Below are positions 25,270 through 32,605 of a DNA stretch of 32,605 nt, piece by piece. Numbering within the stretch: position 1 is the first letter of the stretch; each line of letters begins with the position of its first letter. The stretch spans positions 1 to 32,605 of the forward strand of contig NZ_PRDA01000050.1 of the NCBI RefSeq assembly GCF_002964845.1, in the 5' to 3' direction. The notes under the pieces are model-generated. The model did no database searches. It saw only the letters and a list, made by a program, of their open reading frames with translations, and was not told the origin of the DNA. A program made the translations under genes and the position numbers. Source of the stretch: Thermus tenuipuniceus (lineage in GTDB: Bacteria > Deinococcota > Deinococci > Deinococcales > Thermaceae).

Positions 25270-26527
25270 GGGCTTCCTCCTGAGGCAAAGAGGCTAGGTC
25301 CTCGGGGGTGGCGATATACCCGGCCACCGCGCTGGCCGCCGCCACACGGGGGCTTGCCAGGTAGATCTCGGCATCGGGAGCCCCCATCCGCCCCCGGAAG
25401 TTGCGGTTGCTGGTGGACACGCACACCTCTCCCGGGGCCAAAACCCCCATGTGCCGCCCCATGCAAGGACCGCATCCAGGGGTGCCGATGGTGGCCCCGG
25501 CCTCCAGCAGGGTGAGCAGGGTGCCATCCCGGGTGGCCTCCTCCAAAACCTGGGAGCTTGCGGGAATCACCAAAAGGCGCACCCCGGGGGCCACCTTCTT
25601 CCCCTTTAACACCTCGGCGGCGGCCCTCAGGTCCTCTATGCGCCCGTTGGTGCAGGTGCCGATGAACACCTGGTCCACCCGCTTGCCCCGGACGGCAGCC
25701 ACCTCCTGCACGTTGTCCACGTAGAAGGGTACGGAAACCCTGGGGGAAAGGGTGGAAAGGTCGATCTCCACCTCCCGCACGTACCGGGCGTCGGGGTCGG
25801 GGTAGAGCCAGTCAGGCACCCGGTAAAGGTCCAGGATCTCCCCCGAGGGCACCACCAGCCCCGCCTTGGCCCCCGCCTCCACGGTGAGGTTGGCCAGGGT
25901 CATGCGCTCACCCCGCCCTAGGGCCTCGGCCCCGTCCTGGAGGTGGATCTCTACCGCCATGTAGGTGGCCCCCTCGGCGGTGAGAAGGCGCACCATCTCC
26001 AAAGCGGCATCCTTGGCGGTAACCCCCTTAGGAAGCCCCCCCCGGAAGACCACCTTGACGCTTTCCGGCACCCTGAACCAAGTACGGCCGCTGGCGGCGG
26101 CCAGGGCGATATCCGTGGCCCCCATGCCCGTGCCGAAGGCCCCCACCGCCCCGTAGGTGGTGGAGTGGGAGTCCGAACCCACCACGATCCACCCCGGCTG
26201 GGCCAGGCCCTCCTCGATGAGCACCTGGTGGCACACGCCTCTTCCCACGTCAAAGACCCGGATGCCGTGCTTCCTTCCCCATTCCCGGATCTCCTTCTGG
26301 GCCTTGGCCACCTCCAGGTTCGCCGCCGGGGCCACATGGTCGATGACGATGGAAACCCTTTCCGGGTACCGGGGGGTGGCCTCCAGGTAGGCCAGGCGCT
26401 TGAAAAAGCTCCCGGCGATGGAGTCCACCACCATCACCTGGTCCACTTCCACCACCACCAGCTCCCCGGCCCGCACCTCTCTTCCCGCCTTCCTGGAAAG
26501 TATCTTTTCCGCCAAGGTCATGCCCAT
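25262..26527 (-). CDS. hacA: Homoaconitase large subunit
   Basis: The 4Fe-4S subunit (LysT). In the 421-residue protein the three cluster cysteines are C292 (IGTCTNGR), C352 and C355 ([13 protein letters not shown]). Other aconitase blocks are IDHVAPAAN (62-70) and [20 protein letters not shown] (117-136). The sequence is of the LeuC/HacA type. ATG at 26527 has GGAGG (26532-26536) 5 bases upstream; a second ATG two codons in has poorer spacing. Its ribosome site lies within the promoter of the divergent, decayed hicB copy. Confidence 0.95.
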   Translation of the reverse strand: MGMTLAEKILSRKAGREVRAGELVVVEVDQVMVVDSIAGSFFKRLAYLEATPRYPERVSIVIDHVAPAANLEVAKAQKEIREWGRKHGIRVFDVGRGVCHQVLIEEGLAQPGWIVVGSDSHSTTYGAVGAFGTGMGATDIALAAASGRTWFRVPESVKVVFRGGLPKGVTAKDAALEMVRLLTAEGATYMAVEIHLQDGAEALGRGERMTLANLTVEAGAKAGLVVPSGEILDLYRVPDWLYPDPDARYVREVEIDLSTLSPRVSVPFYVDNVQEVAAVRGKRVDQVFIGTCTNGRIEDLRAAAEVLKGKKVAPGVRLLVIPASSQVLEEATRDGTLLTLLEAGATIGTPGCGPCMGRHMGVLAPGEVCVSTSNRNFRGRMGAPDAEIYLASPRVAAASAVAGYIATPEDLASLPQEEAHV

Positions 26528-26537
26528 GCCCGCCTCC

Positions 26538-26543
26538 TATACA
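26538..26543 (+). promoter_or_regulatory. -10 box of the decayed hicB copy
   Basis: TATACA stands 6 bases before the ATG at 26550, matching TATACT at the intact copy. It overlaps the region just upstream of the hacA ribosome site on the other strand. Confidence 0.4.
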
Positions 26544-26549
26544 GGAGAT

Positions 26550-26777
26550 ATGAAGCGCTACCGGATCCGGGCCTATCCCGACCCTGAAGAACCTGGGGTC
26601 TGGCTGGCCGAGGTCCCCGCGGTATACGGGGTGCGCTAAGACGGGGATAGCCGTGAAGAGGCCATCCGCAATGTGCAAGAAGCCCTCGAGGCCATGCTGG
26701 AAGCCTTGAAGGCCAAAGGCCTTCCCATCCCCGAGGCCGAGGAGGAATGGGTAGAGGTGCGAGTGGATGCCGCCTAG
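26550..26777 (+). pseudogene. hicB-like antitoxin, broken by an in-frame stop
   Basis: The frame reads 29 codons from ATG (MKRYRIRAYPDPEEPGVWLA…) to a TAA at 26637-26639. It then continues in the same frame with DGDSREEAIRNVQEALEAM to a normal TAG at 26775-26777. The continuation is the expected HicB segment, so a single nonsense change broke a 75-residue antitoxin. It resembles the intact HicB at 26996 over its whole length, most strongly at the shared end VDAA, whose coding bases overlap the next gene by 11 in both copies. A sequencing error at the TAA cannot be excluded, but the partner gene is also damaged. Confidence 0.8.
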
Positions 26778-26910
26778 ACCCGAGAAGGTCCTTATCCGCC
26801 CCGATGGCCGGCGCACGGTAGTCCCCTTTCACCGCAGGGAACTTAAGGGGGACACCTTCCTTGGCCTCCTTAAGGGCGTAGGCCTCACGGCGGAGTTCCA
26901 AAACCTTTAG
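26767..26910 (+). pseudogene. hicA-like toxin with internal deletion
   Basis: The frame gives 47 residues, starting [15 protein letters not shown] and ending TAEFQNL. Against the intact 68-residue HicA at 27207 it lacks about 20 residues after position 8, including the GGH motif with the catalytic histidine. It also lacks one residue near the end. It cannot be an active mRNA interferase. The start overlaps the broken hicB by 11 bases, as in the intact pair. Confidence 0.8.
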
Positions 26911-26912
26911 CC

Positions 26913-26969
26913 TCATGCCCTGATCCACCCCCTGAGAATCCGGTCCAGCTCCTCGAGGGTGAGCTGGCT
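26913..26969 (-). pseudogene. Duplicated 3' end of lys20
   Basis: On the minus strand these bases encode [18 protein letters not shown] plus stop. The real lys20 end (27416-27472) encodes [18 protein letters not shown] plus stop. The distance from the hicA stop to this stop is 2 bases in both copies. It shows that the duplication unit covered hicBA and the adjoining end of lys20. Confidence 0.85.
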
Positions 26970-26983
26970 CTGGATTGCCCCCC

Positions 26984-26989
26984 TATACT
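26984..26989 (+). promoter_or_regulatory. -10 box of intact hicBA (leaderless)
   Basis: TATACT lies 6 bases before the hicB ATG at 26996. The six bases between are mostly G (GGGGGT). The -35 position is occupied by the duplicated lys20 fragment, and no good -35 is visible. Confidence 0.5.
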
Positions 26990-26995
26990 GGGGGT

Positions 26996-27217
26996 ATGAC
27001 CTACACCGCCCTCGTCTATGAGGACCCAGAAACCCCGGGCATCTGGATCGCCGATTTTCCCGCCATTCCCGAAGCCCATTCCTTTGGCCGAACCCCCGAG
27101 GAAGCCTTGGCCCATGCCAAAGAAGCCTTGGAGTTGGTACTGGCCTACCTGAAGGAAACAGGCCGCCCTCTTCCCCCAGATGTCCGCACGGTGCAGGTGG
27201 GGGTAGATGCCGCCTAG
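26996..27217 (+). CDS. hicB: HicB-like antitoxin
   Basis: A 73-residue antitoxin with the partial RNase H fold of Hic[21 protein letters not shown] (3-22) followed by [20 protein letters not shown] (33-52). There is no C-terminal DNA-binding domain, so it is the short HicB type. It would bind and mask HicA. The antitoxin gene comes first and overlaps hicA by 11 bases. It lies in the lys20-hacA gap on the strand opposite to the lysine genes. Confidence 0.88.
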   Translation: MTYTALVYEDPETPGIWIADFPAIPEAHSFGRTPEEALAHAKEALELVLAYLKETGRPLPPDVRTVQVGVDAA

Positions 27218-27413
27218 ACCTGAGGAAGTAGCCAGAAAGCTTCGGCGCCTGGGGTTTGCGGAGCGCATGACCAGAGGGGGGCACCGGCTTTACGCCCATC
27301 CCGATGGCCGGATCGTGGTGATTCCCTTCCATAGCGGAGAGCTTCCCAAGGGCACCTTCAAAAAGATCCTGAAGCAAGCCGGCCTCACGGAGGAGGAGTT
27401 CCAGAACCTTTAG
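27207..27413 (+). CDS. hicA: HicA-like mRNA interferase toxin
   Basis: A 68-residue YcfA/HicA protein with the double-stranded-RNA-binding-like fold. The catalytic histidine is H26 in [14 protein letters not shown], followed by [19 protein letters not shown] and EEFQNL. HicA cleaves mRNA in a ribosome-independent way when HicB is lost. All residues that define the family are present, so it looks functional. It ends 2 bases from the lys20 stop codon, with the genes convergent and no terminator between them. Confidence 0.9.
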   Translation: MPPRPEEVARKLRRLGFAERMTRGGHRLYAHPDGRIVVIPFHSGELPKGTFKKILKQAGLTEEEFQNL

Positions 27414-27415
27414 CC

Positions 27416-28609
<1,194 letters not shown>

Positions 28610-28654
28610 CTACCCTACCCCCCGGCGGCCGAGTTTTTTCTCAAGGGCCAGCAT
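28610..28654 (-). CDS. Leader peptide with tandem Lys codons
   Basis: A 14-codon frame, MLALEKKLGRRGVG, starts 10 bases after the -10 box and ends with TAG. Its two adjacent AAA codons (28634-28639) are placed so that a ribosome stalled for lack of Lys-tRNA leaves the downstream GCCGGGGGG free to disturb the terminator. A ribosome that reaches the stop covers that segment. This is classical amino-acid attenuation; as I recall, it has been reported for the same cluster in T. thermophilus. Confidence 0.87.
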   Translation of the reverse strand: MLALEKKLGRRGVG

Positions 28655-28664
28655 CTTGCCTGTA

Positions 28665-28693
28665 AGGGTATACGAAACCCTCCTTTTTGTCAA
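28665..28693 (-). promoter_or_regulatory. Promoter of the lysine cluster
   Basis: A consensus -35 TTGACA (28688-28693), a 17-base spacer and a -10 TACCCT (28665-28670). The -35 contains the TGA stop codon of uppS, so the promoter begins inside that gene. Confidence 0.85.
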
Positions 28694-29481
28694 CGCCCAA
28701 ACCGCCTTTCGCGGGCCTGGTAGCTCCTGAGAGCCCTCAAGAAGTCAATCTTCCGGAACTCCGGCCAGAGCACATCGGCGAAGTAGAACTCGGAGTAAGC
28801 CGACTGCCAAAGGAGGAAGCCGGAAAGCCGGATCTCCCCCGAGGTGCGGATGATGAAGTCGGGGTCGGGAAGGCCTGCGGTGTAGAGGTGACGGGCGATG
28901 TCCTCGGGGGTAAGCCTTTCCGCAAGTTCCTTGGGGGAAAGGCCTCTTTCCCAAGCCTCCAGAAGAAGTCTTTTCACCGCGTCCACGATCTCCTCCCGCC
29001 CCCCGTAACCCAAGGCGATGTTCAGCACCATGCCCTGGTGGCGCTGGGTCTTGGCCTCGAGGCGCTCCAGCGCCCTCAGCACCTCCTCGGAGAATCCCTC
29101 CCGCCGCCCGATGAAGCGCACCCTCACCTGGTGCTCCAGGATGCGGTGGTCCTCCGCCATCCTTTCCGCCTCCCGCACGAAAAGGCGCATGAGCTCCTCC
29201 ACCTCCTCGGGGGGGCGCCTGAAGTTGTCCGTGGAAAAGACCCAGACCGTCACGGTTTTAATGCCCATCTCCAGGCACCATTCCAGGACCTCGTAGGCCT
29301 TCTGGACCCCGAACTCGTGCCCCTTCACGGGGGATAACCCCAAGGCCCTGGCGTAGCGCCGGTTCCCGTCCAGGATGAGGCCCAGGTGCTTGGGAACTGG
29401 GCCTCCTTTCACCTCCTTAAGGAGGCGCTTTTCGTAAAGCCAGTAGAGGGGCCGGGAGAGGAAAAGGAGGCGGCGGACCAT
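28690..29481 (-). CDS. uppS: Polyprenyl diphosphate synthase (cis-prenyltransferase)
   Basis: It builds the C55 (or similar) cis-polyprenyl carrier for cell-wall synthesis. The 263-residue protein has the catalytic aspartate D38 in LILDGNRRYARALG. FSTDNFRRPPEEV lies near 82-94, and the IPP-binding block RTSGEIRLSGFLLWQSAYSE is near 212-231. The N-terminus is about 25 residues longer than in E. coli UppS. The ATG at 29481 is preceded by AAAGGG. Product chain length cannot be read from the sequence. Its stop codon lies in the -35 box of the lysine promoter. Confidence 0.93.
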   Translation of the reverse strand: MVRRLLFLSRPLYWLYEKRLLKEVKGGPVPKHLGLILDGNRRYARALGLSPVKGHEFGVQKAYEVLEWCLEMGIKTVTVWVFSTDNFRRPPEEVEELMRLFVREAERMAEDHRILEHQVRVRFIGRREGFSEEVLRALERLEAKTQRHQGMVLNIALGYGGREEIVDAVKRLLLEAWERGLSPKELAERLTPEDIARHLYTAGLPDPDFIIRTSGEIRLSGFLLWQSAYSEFYFADVLWPEFRKIDFLRALRSYQARERRFGR

Positions 29482-29532
29482 ACCCTTTCCACCCTAAGGC
29501 GGGAGGATGAGAAAGGGAAGGGCCTAGGCAGG

Positions 29533-30651
29533 CTACCGGTAAAGCTCCCGGGCAATGATGTGGCGCTGGATCTCCGAGGTGCCCTCGTAGATCTCCGTCA
29601 CCTTGGCGTCCCGGTAGTAGCGCTCCACCCGGTAGTCCCGGTGGTAGCCGTAGCCCCCCAGGACCTGCACCGCCTCCCGGGTCACCTCCACCGCCACGCT
29701 GCTGGCGAAGAGCTTGGCGGTGCTGGCCTCGAGGGTGAACCGCTCCCCGGAGTCCTTTTTCCTGGCGGCCTCCAGCACCAAGGCCCGGGCGGCGGCGATT
29801 TTCACGTGCATGTCGGCAATCTTGAAGGCGATGGCCTGGTGCTCCCTTAGCCTCTTGCCGAACTGCTCCCTTTGGTCCGCGTAGGCCTTGGCGATCTCAA
29901 AGGCCCCCCGGGCGATGCCCACCGCCTGGGCCGCCACCCCAATGCGCCCCGAGTCCAGGCCCGCCAGGGCATAGGCCAAGCCCCTTCCCTCCTCACCCAG
30001 TAGGTTTTCCTCGGGCACGAAAACCCCCTCGAGGCGCACCTCGGCGGTATGGGCGGCGTGGAGGCCCATCTTCGCCTCCGGGGGGCCGAAGGAAAGGCCA
30101 GGGGTATCCTTCTCCACCAGGAAGGCGCTGATGCCCTTTTCGCCCCTGGCCATGACCACGTAGAGGTGGGCCTGGCCTGCGGAGGTGATCCAGCTTTTGG
30201 TGCCGTTCAGCACATAGCCCCCGGGCACCCTCCTGGCCTCCGTGCGAATGCCGGCAGCATCGGAACCCGCCTGGGGCTCGGTGAGGCAGAAGGCCCCGAT
30301 CCACTCCCCCCGGGCCAAAGGAACCAGATACCGGCGCTTTTGCGCCTCGGTGCCGAAGCGAAGAAGCATGTACTGGGGAAGGCCGCTGGTCACCGAAAGG
30401 ACCACGGCCACGCTGGGATCGGCGGCGGCGATCTCCTCGAGGGCCAGGGCCCAGGTGACGGAGTCCAGGCCCACGCCCCCCCATTCCTCCGGGGTGGTCA
30501 TGCCCAAAAAGCCCAGCTCGGCCAGGGCCTTCAGCTGGGGCCAGGGGTATTCCCCCGTGCGGTCGTACTCCGGGGCCAGGGGGTAAAGAACCTCCTTGGC
30601 CACCTGGCGCACGGTGTCCAGCACCAGTTTCTGCTCGGAAGTGAGGGTCAT
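29533..30651 (-). CDS. Acyl-CoA dehydrogenase
   Basis: A 372-residue FAD enzyme that introduces the alpha,beta double bond in acyl-CoA. It has the three ACAD domains: FAD/substrate blocks [19 protein letters not shown] (about 127-145) and [13 protein letters not shown]. The C-terminal end carries the catalytic glutamate in [14 protein letters not shown]. It looks like the short/medium-chain or branched-chain type; the substrate is not certain. The start MTLTSEQK at 30651 has TACGAT 7 bases upstream and no ribosome site; an extension to 30750 adds a tail unlike the family. Confidence 0.94.
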   Translation of the reverse strand: MTLTSEQKLVLDTVRQVAKEVLYPLAPEYDRTGEYPWPQLKALAELGFLGMTTPEEWGGVGLDSVTWALALEEIAAADPSVAVVLSVTSGLPQYMLLRFGTEAQKRRYLVPLARGEWIGAFCLTEPQAGSDAAGIRTEARRVPGGYVLNGTKSWITSAGQAHLYVVMARGEKGISAFLVEKDTPGLSFGPPEAKMGLHAAHTAEVRLEGVFVPEENLLGEEGRGLAYALAGLDSGRIGVAAQAVGIARGAFEIAKAYADQREQFGKRLREHQAIAFKIADMHVKIAAARALVLEAARKKDSGERFTLEASTAKLFASSVAVEVTREAVQVLGGYGYHRDYRVERYYRDAKVTEIYEGTSEIQRHIIARELYR

Positions 30652-30658
30652 CAGGAAT

Positions 30659-30664
30659 ATCGTA
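30659..30664 (-). promoter_or_regulatory. -10 box of the acyl-CoA dehydrogenase gene (leaderless)
   Basis: TACGAT lies 7 bases before the ATG. The region upstream (30665-30705) is A+T-richer and repeats GTGA/ACGC-type segments, possibly an operator, but no clear dyad was found. Confidence 0.4.
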
Positions 30665-30773
30665 TCACCGCATCTGCGTAAAAAAGCGTCACGTATGGGG
30701 AAGGCTAGGAGCGGACAAGAGGGAGGTCTGGCCTGGAAAAAGCCCCCCACCTGGGCGCAAAGCCCTCCGGCCC

Positions 30774-31346
30774 TCAGGAAGAAGCTTCACCCCAGCGGGG
30801 AGCCCGCTCGGCGCTCAAACCCAGGTGGTCCAGGATGCGCTGGGTGATGAAGCCCAAAAGGTCCCGGATCTCCCTGGGCCGGTGGTAGAAGCCGGGGCTT
30901 GCCGGCAGGATCAAGGCCCCGGCCTCCGCCGCCTGCACCATGGCCCTAAGGGTGGGAAGGGGCAGAGGAGCCTCCCGGGGCACCAGGATCAGGGGGCGCC
31001 GCTCCTTCAGGTGCACGTAGGCTGCCCGGGTGAGGAGAGTATCCGCCAGGCCCAGGGCGATCTTGCTAAGGGTGGTGGCGGAACAGGGCACCACCACCAT
31101 GCCCTGGGTACGGAAGGAACCCGAGGCAATGGGGGCACCGAGGTCGCCGTCCTTGTACACCCGGCCGGCCAAGGGGTAGAGGTCCTTCGGGCTTAGGCCC
31201 ATCTCCTCCCACAAGACCCGCTTGGCCCCCTGGCTTAAGACCAGGTGCACCTCGGCAAGGCCCTGTAGGGTTTCCAAAAGGTCCAGGGTATAGGGCATGC
31301 CGCTAGCCCCCGTCAACCCCACCACCACCCGGGGAAGATCCGCCAT
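30774..31346 (-). CDS. ubiX: UbiX-type flavin prenyltransferase
   Basis: It makes prenylated FMN, the cofactor of UbiD decarboxylases, from FMN and dimethylallyl phosphate. The 190-residue protein has the FMN-binding [17 protein letters not shown] (8-24). The phosphate loop [20 protein letters not shown] and [18 protein letters not shown] follow. The [19 protein letters not shown] segment is also typical. The start at 31346 is preferred since TACCAT lies 7 bases upstream; ATG at 31355 is possible. No ubiD partner is in the window. Thermus makes menaquinone, so the target may be a menaquinone-route or aromatic decarboxylase. Confidence 0.92.
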   Translation of the reverse strand: MADLPRVVVGLTGASGMPYTLDLLETLQGLAEVHLVLSQGAKRVLWEEMGLSPKDLYPLAGRVYKDGDLGAPIASGSFRTQGMVVVPCSATTLSKIALGLADTLLTRAAYVHLKERRPLILVPREAPLPLPTLRAMVQAAEAGALILPASPGFYHRPREIRDLLGFITQRILDHLGLSAERAPRWGEASS

Positions 31347-31395
31347 GGCTCCCATGGTATCCCCAATCCCAAAGCCTTCCCATAGCCCCATAAGC

Positions 31396-31422
31396 AAAAC
31401 CCCAGACCCAAAGGGCCTGGGG
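31396..31422 (-). terminator. Terminator of the rplJ-rplL operon
   Basis: A 10-bp stem (31413-31422 with 31400-31409; one G-T pair) with a 3-base loop is followed on the minus strand by TTTTGCTTAT. It lies 22 bases after the rplL stop and before ubiX. Confidence 0.85.
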
Positions 31423-31444
31423 GGCACCCCGTGGAAGCGGAGGG

Positions 31445-31822
31445 TTACTTGAGCTCCACCACCGCGCCCACGGCCTCGAGCTTCTTCTTGATCTCCTCGG
31501 CCTCGGCCTTGGGGATGCCCTCCTTGACGGGACCGCCCTTCTCCGCCAGGTCCTTGGCCTCCTTGAGGCCCAGGCCGGTGATGGCGCGAAGCTCCTTGAT
31601 GACCTCCAGCTTCTTGGCCCCGGCGTCCTTGAGGATCACGTCAAACTCCGTCTTCTCCTCCACGGGAGCCGCAGCCTGGGCCGCAGCAGGAGCCGCCGCC
31701 ACCGCCACCGGAGCCGCCGCCGTCACGCCCCAGGTCTCCTTGAGCACGTCGATGAGCTGCTTGAGTTCCAAAACCGTAGCCTGAGAAAGCTCTTCCTTAA
31801 TGCGTTCGATGTCCAAAGCCAT
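31445..31822 (-). CDS. rplL: Ribosomal protein L7/L12
   Basis: The stalk protein that recruits translation factors. Length is 125 residues: an N-terminal dimer helix (1-32), an Ala/Pro-rich hinge (about 35-55, [19 protein letters not shown]) and the C-terminal factor-binding domain from [15 protein letters not shown] precedes the ATG, and the gene starts 10 bases after rplJ. As usual for rplJL, several copies bind each L10. Confidence 0.98.
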   Translation of the reverse strand: MALDIERIKEELSQATVLELKQLIDVLKETWGVTAAAPVAVAAAPAAAQAAAPVEEKTEFDVILKDAGAKKLEVIKELRAITGLGLKEAKDLAEKGGPVKEGIPKAEAEEIKKKLEAVGAVVELK

Positions 31823-31832
31823 CTTCCACCTC

Positions 31833-32354
31833 CTATGCCGCCTTCTTCTCCGCGTACGCCTCCAGGATGCCTACCAGCTCGCGGGCCACGCCGCCCAGGA
31901 CCCCCACCAGTTCCGCCATGGGCGCCTGCAAAACGCCCAAAAGCTCTGCCCTGAGTTCATCCATGGTGGGAAGCCCCGCCAGGGCCACCACGTCCTTGGC
32001 CAAAAGCACCTGGCCCTGCAAAAGCCCGCCCTTGGCCTCAGGGATGCCCTTGGGGTTCTTCTTGGCGAACTCCGAAAGGGCCTTGGCCGCCGCCACCGGG
32101 TCCCGGTAAAAGACCACGGCGCTCGGGCCCTCTAGGCCATCCAGCTCGGGCAGGCCAAGCTCCTTGAGGGCAATGCGGATCAGGGTGTTCTTGGCCACGA
32201 AGAGCCTAGCCCCCTTCTCCTTTAGGGCCTGGCGCAGGGCATGGGTTTCCTTGGCGGAAAGCCCCTGGTAGTTCACCAGGAAGAAGGAGCCATGGGCCCG
32301 CTCAAGGTTTTCCTTGAGGGCGGCAAGAAGCTCAACGTTACGCTTATTGGGCAC
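31833..32354 (-). CDS. rplJ: Ribosomal protein L10
   Basis: L10 anchors L7/L12 dimers to 23S rRNA, and the L10-L12 complex represses its own mRNA. The 173-residue protein starts with a GTG at 32354 ([14 protein letters not shown]) behind GGGAGG; this matches the Thermus L10 length, while the longer frame to 32390 does not. Blocks ANYQGL-like ([10 protein letters not shown]), [17 protein letters not shown] and the C-terminal helix for three L12 dimers ([20 protein letters not shown]) are complete. Confidence 0.97.
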   Translation of the reverse strand: MPNKRNVELLAALKENLERAHGSFFLVNYQGLSAKETHALRQALKEKGARLFVAKNTLIRIALKELGLPELDGLEGPSAVVFYRDPVAAAKALSEFAKKNPKGIPEAKGGLLQGQVLLAKDVVALAGLPTMDELRAELLGVLQAPMAELVGVLGGVARELVGILEAYAEKKAA

Positions 32355-32501
32355 GCCTTCCTCCCTTTGGGGCAGGGGAACCCCAGCCAACTTTTCGGGC
32401 TTCTCGAGAAACGCTCCCCCTGCAAGCGCCTCGGCGGGATGTTTAAGGCCTTAAGCCCCCCGCTGTCTTTGGCCTGGGCGCTGCTTGCGCCCGGGGTGCC
32501 A
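32355..32501 (-). ncRNA. L10 leader (autoregulatory mRNA structure)
   Basis: The roughly 147-base rplJ leader contains the conserved L10-leader core. CAAAGACAGC (32462-32471) and CCGCCGAGG (about 32429-32437) border a CTTAAGGCCTTAA segment, as in the Rfam-type L10 leader of other bacteria. An upstream 6-bp hairpin GGGCGC/GCGCCC is at 32476-32492. The L10-L12 complex is expected to bind here and lower rplJL translation. Confidence 0.8.
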
Positions 32502-32507
32502 TAGGAA

Positions 32508-32536
32508 AGTGTAAAGGGCAAAGGGCCAGGGGTCAA
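32508..32536 (-). promoter_or_regulatory. Promoter of rplJ-rplL
   Basis: A -35 TTGACC (32531-32536), a 17-base spacer and a -10 TACACT (32508-32513), placing the start near 32501. The IS-like end begins about 20 bases further upstream. Confidence 0.85.
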
Positions 32537-32554
32537 GCCAGTGTATTCGGCCAC

Positions 32555-32605
32555 CACATTTGAGACACCTTGGGGAACCGACTCCCTCCGTATCTTAGCC
32601 AAGAA
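32555..32605. mobile_element. IS end at the right edge
   Basis: CACATTTGAGACACC (32555-32569) and TGGGGAACCGAC (32571-32582) match, in inverted sense, the two blocks of the IS end at 228-270. The remaining bases to the edge could be the 3' end of a transposase read on the minus strand or the other terminus of the element; this cannot be decided here. Confidence 0.45.

Overview
This window is chromosomal DNA from a Thermus species. The evidence is a very high G+C content with codons ending in G or C, many genes that overlap by 1-11 bases, many start codons that follow a TANNNT -10 box by only 6-7 bases (leaderless transcripts), and Thermus-type proteins. The clearest of these are the LysW-dependent alpha-aminoadipate lysine cluster, a GH57 branching enzyme, an M32 carboxypeptidase and a small GidA-related protein. 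The species cannot be fixed from sequence alone. Almost everything is housekeeping. The accessory elements are pieces of an insertion sequence (IS) at both window ends and a duplicated hicBA toxin-antitoxin module.

Layout. 1-270: 5' end of an IS transposase reading off the left edge. 329-3110 (-): three-gene NAD(P) transhydrogenase operon. 3216-6062 (+): two EamA transporters and an MFS transporter. 6334-7818 (+): ComM/YifB AAA protein, ending convergently against mgsA. 8216-11260 (+): MazG-like protein, ABC ATPase, ABC permease and MFS transporter. 11248-12783 (-): M32 carboxypeptidase. 12898-15144 (+): a previously easy-to-miss 54-residue membrane peptide, prepilin peptidase and a nitroreductase-like protein. 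15169-15987 (-): LysM/NlpC-P60 hydrolase. 16054-16855 (+): tRNA-Trp, a terminator and the GidA-related flavoprotein.

16739-28546 (-) is one long co-directional run. It starts with lys20, hacA, hacB, a double LysW-like protein, lysW, lysX, lysY and lysZ. These convert 2-oxoglutarate plus acetyl-CoA to aminoadipate and then, on the LysW carrier, towards lysine. It continues with a GH57 branching enzyme, a two-subunit glutamine-dependent NAD synthetase, a CoA-binding protein and MutY. Upstream of lys20 lies a complete attenuation control: a TTGACA/TACCCT promoter, a 14-residue leader peptide with two adjacent Lys codons, a possible antiterminator and a U-tailed terminator. Between lys20 and hacA, on the opposite strand, sit an intact hicBA pair and a decayed second copy that carries a duplicate of the lys20 3' end.

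28690-32354 (-): uppS, an acyl-CoA dehydrogenase, ubiX, rplL and rplJ. rplJ has a strong promoter and an L10-type autoregulatory leader. An IS-like end begins about 20 bp upstream of that promoter and runs off the right edge.

The main points for a second look are the decayed and intact hicBA tandem inside the lysine cluster, the double LysW-like protein, a 13-bp hairpin between lysW and lysX, promoters built into stop codons of upstream genes, and an extreme over-representation of the palindrome CCTCGAGG (28 copies counted by eye).
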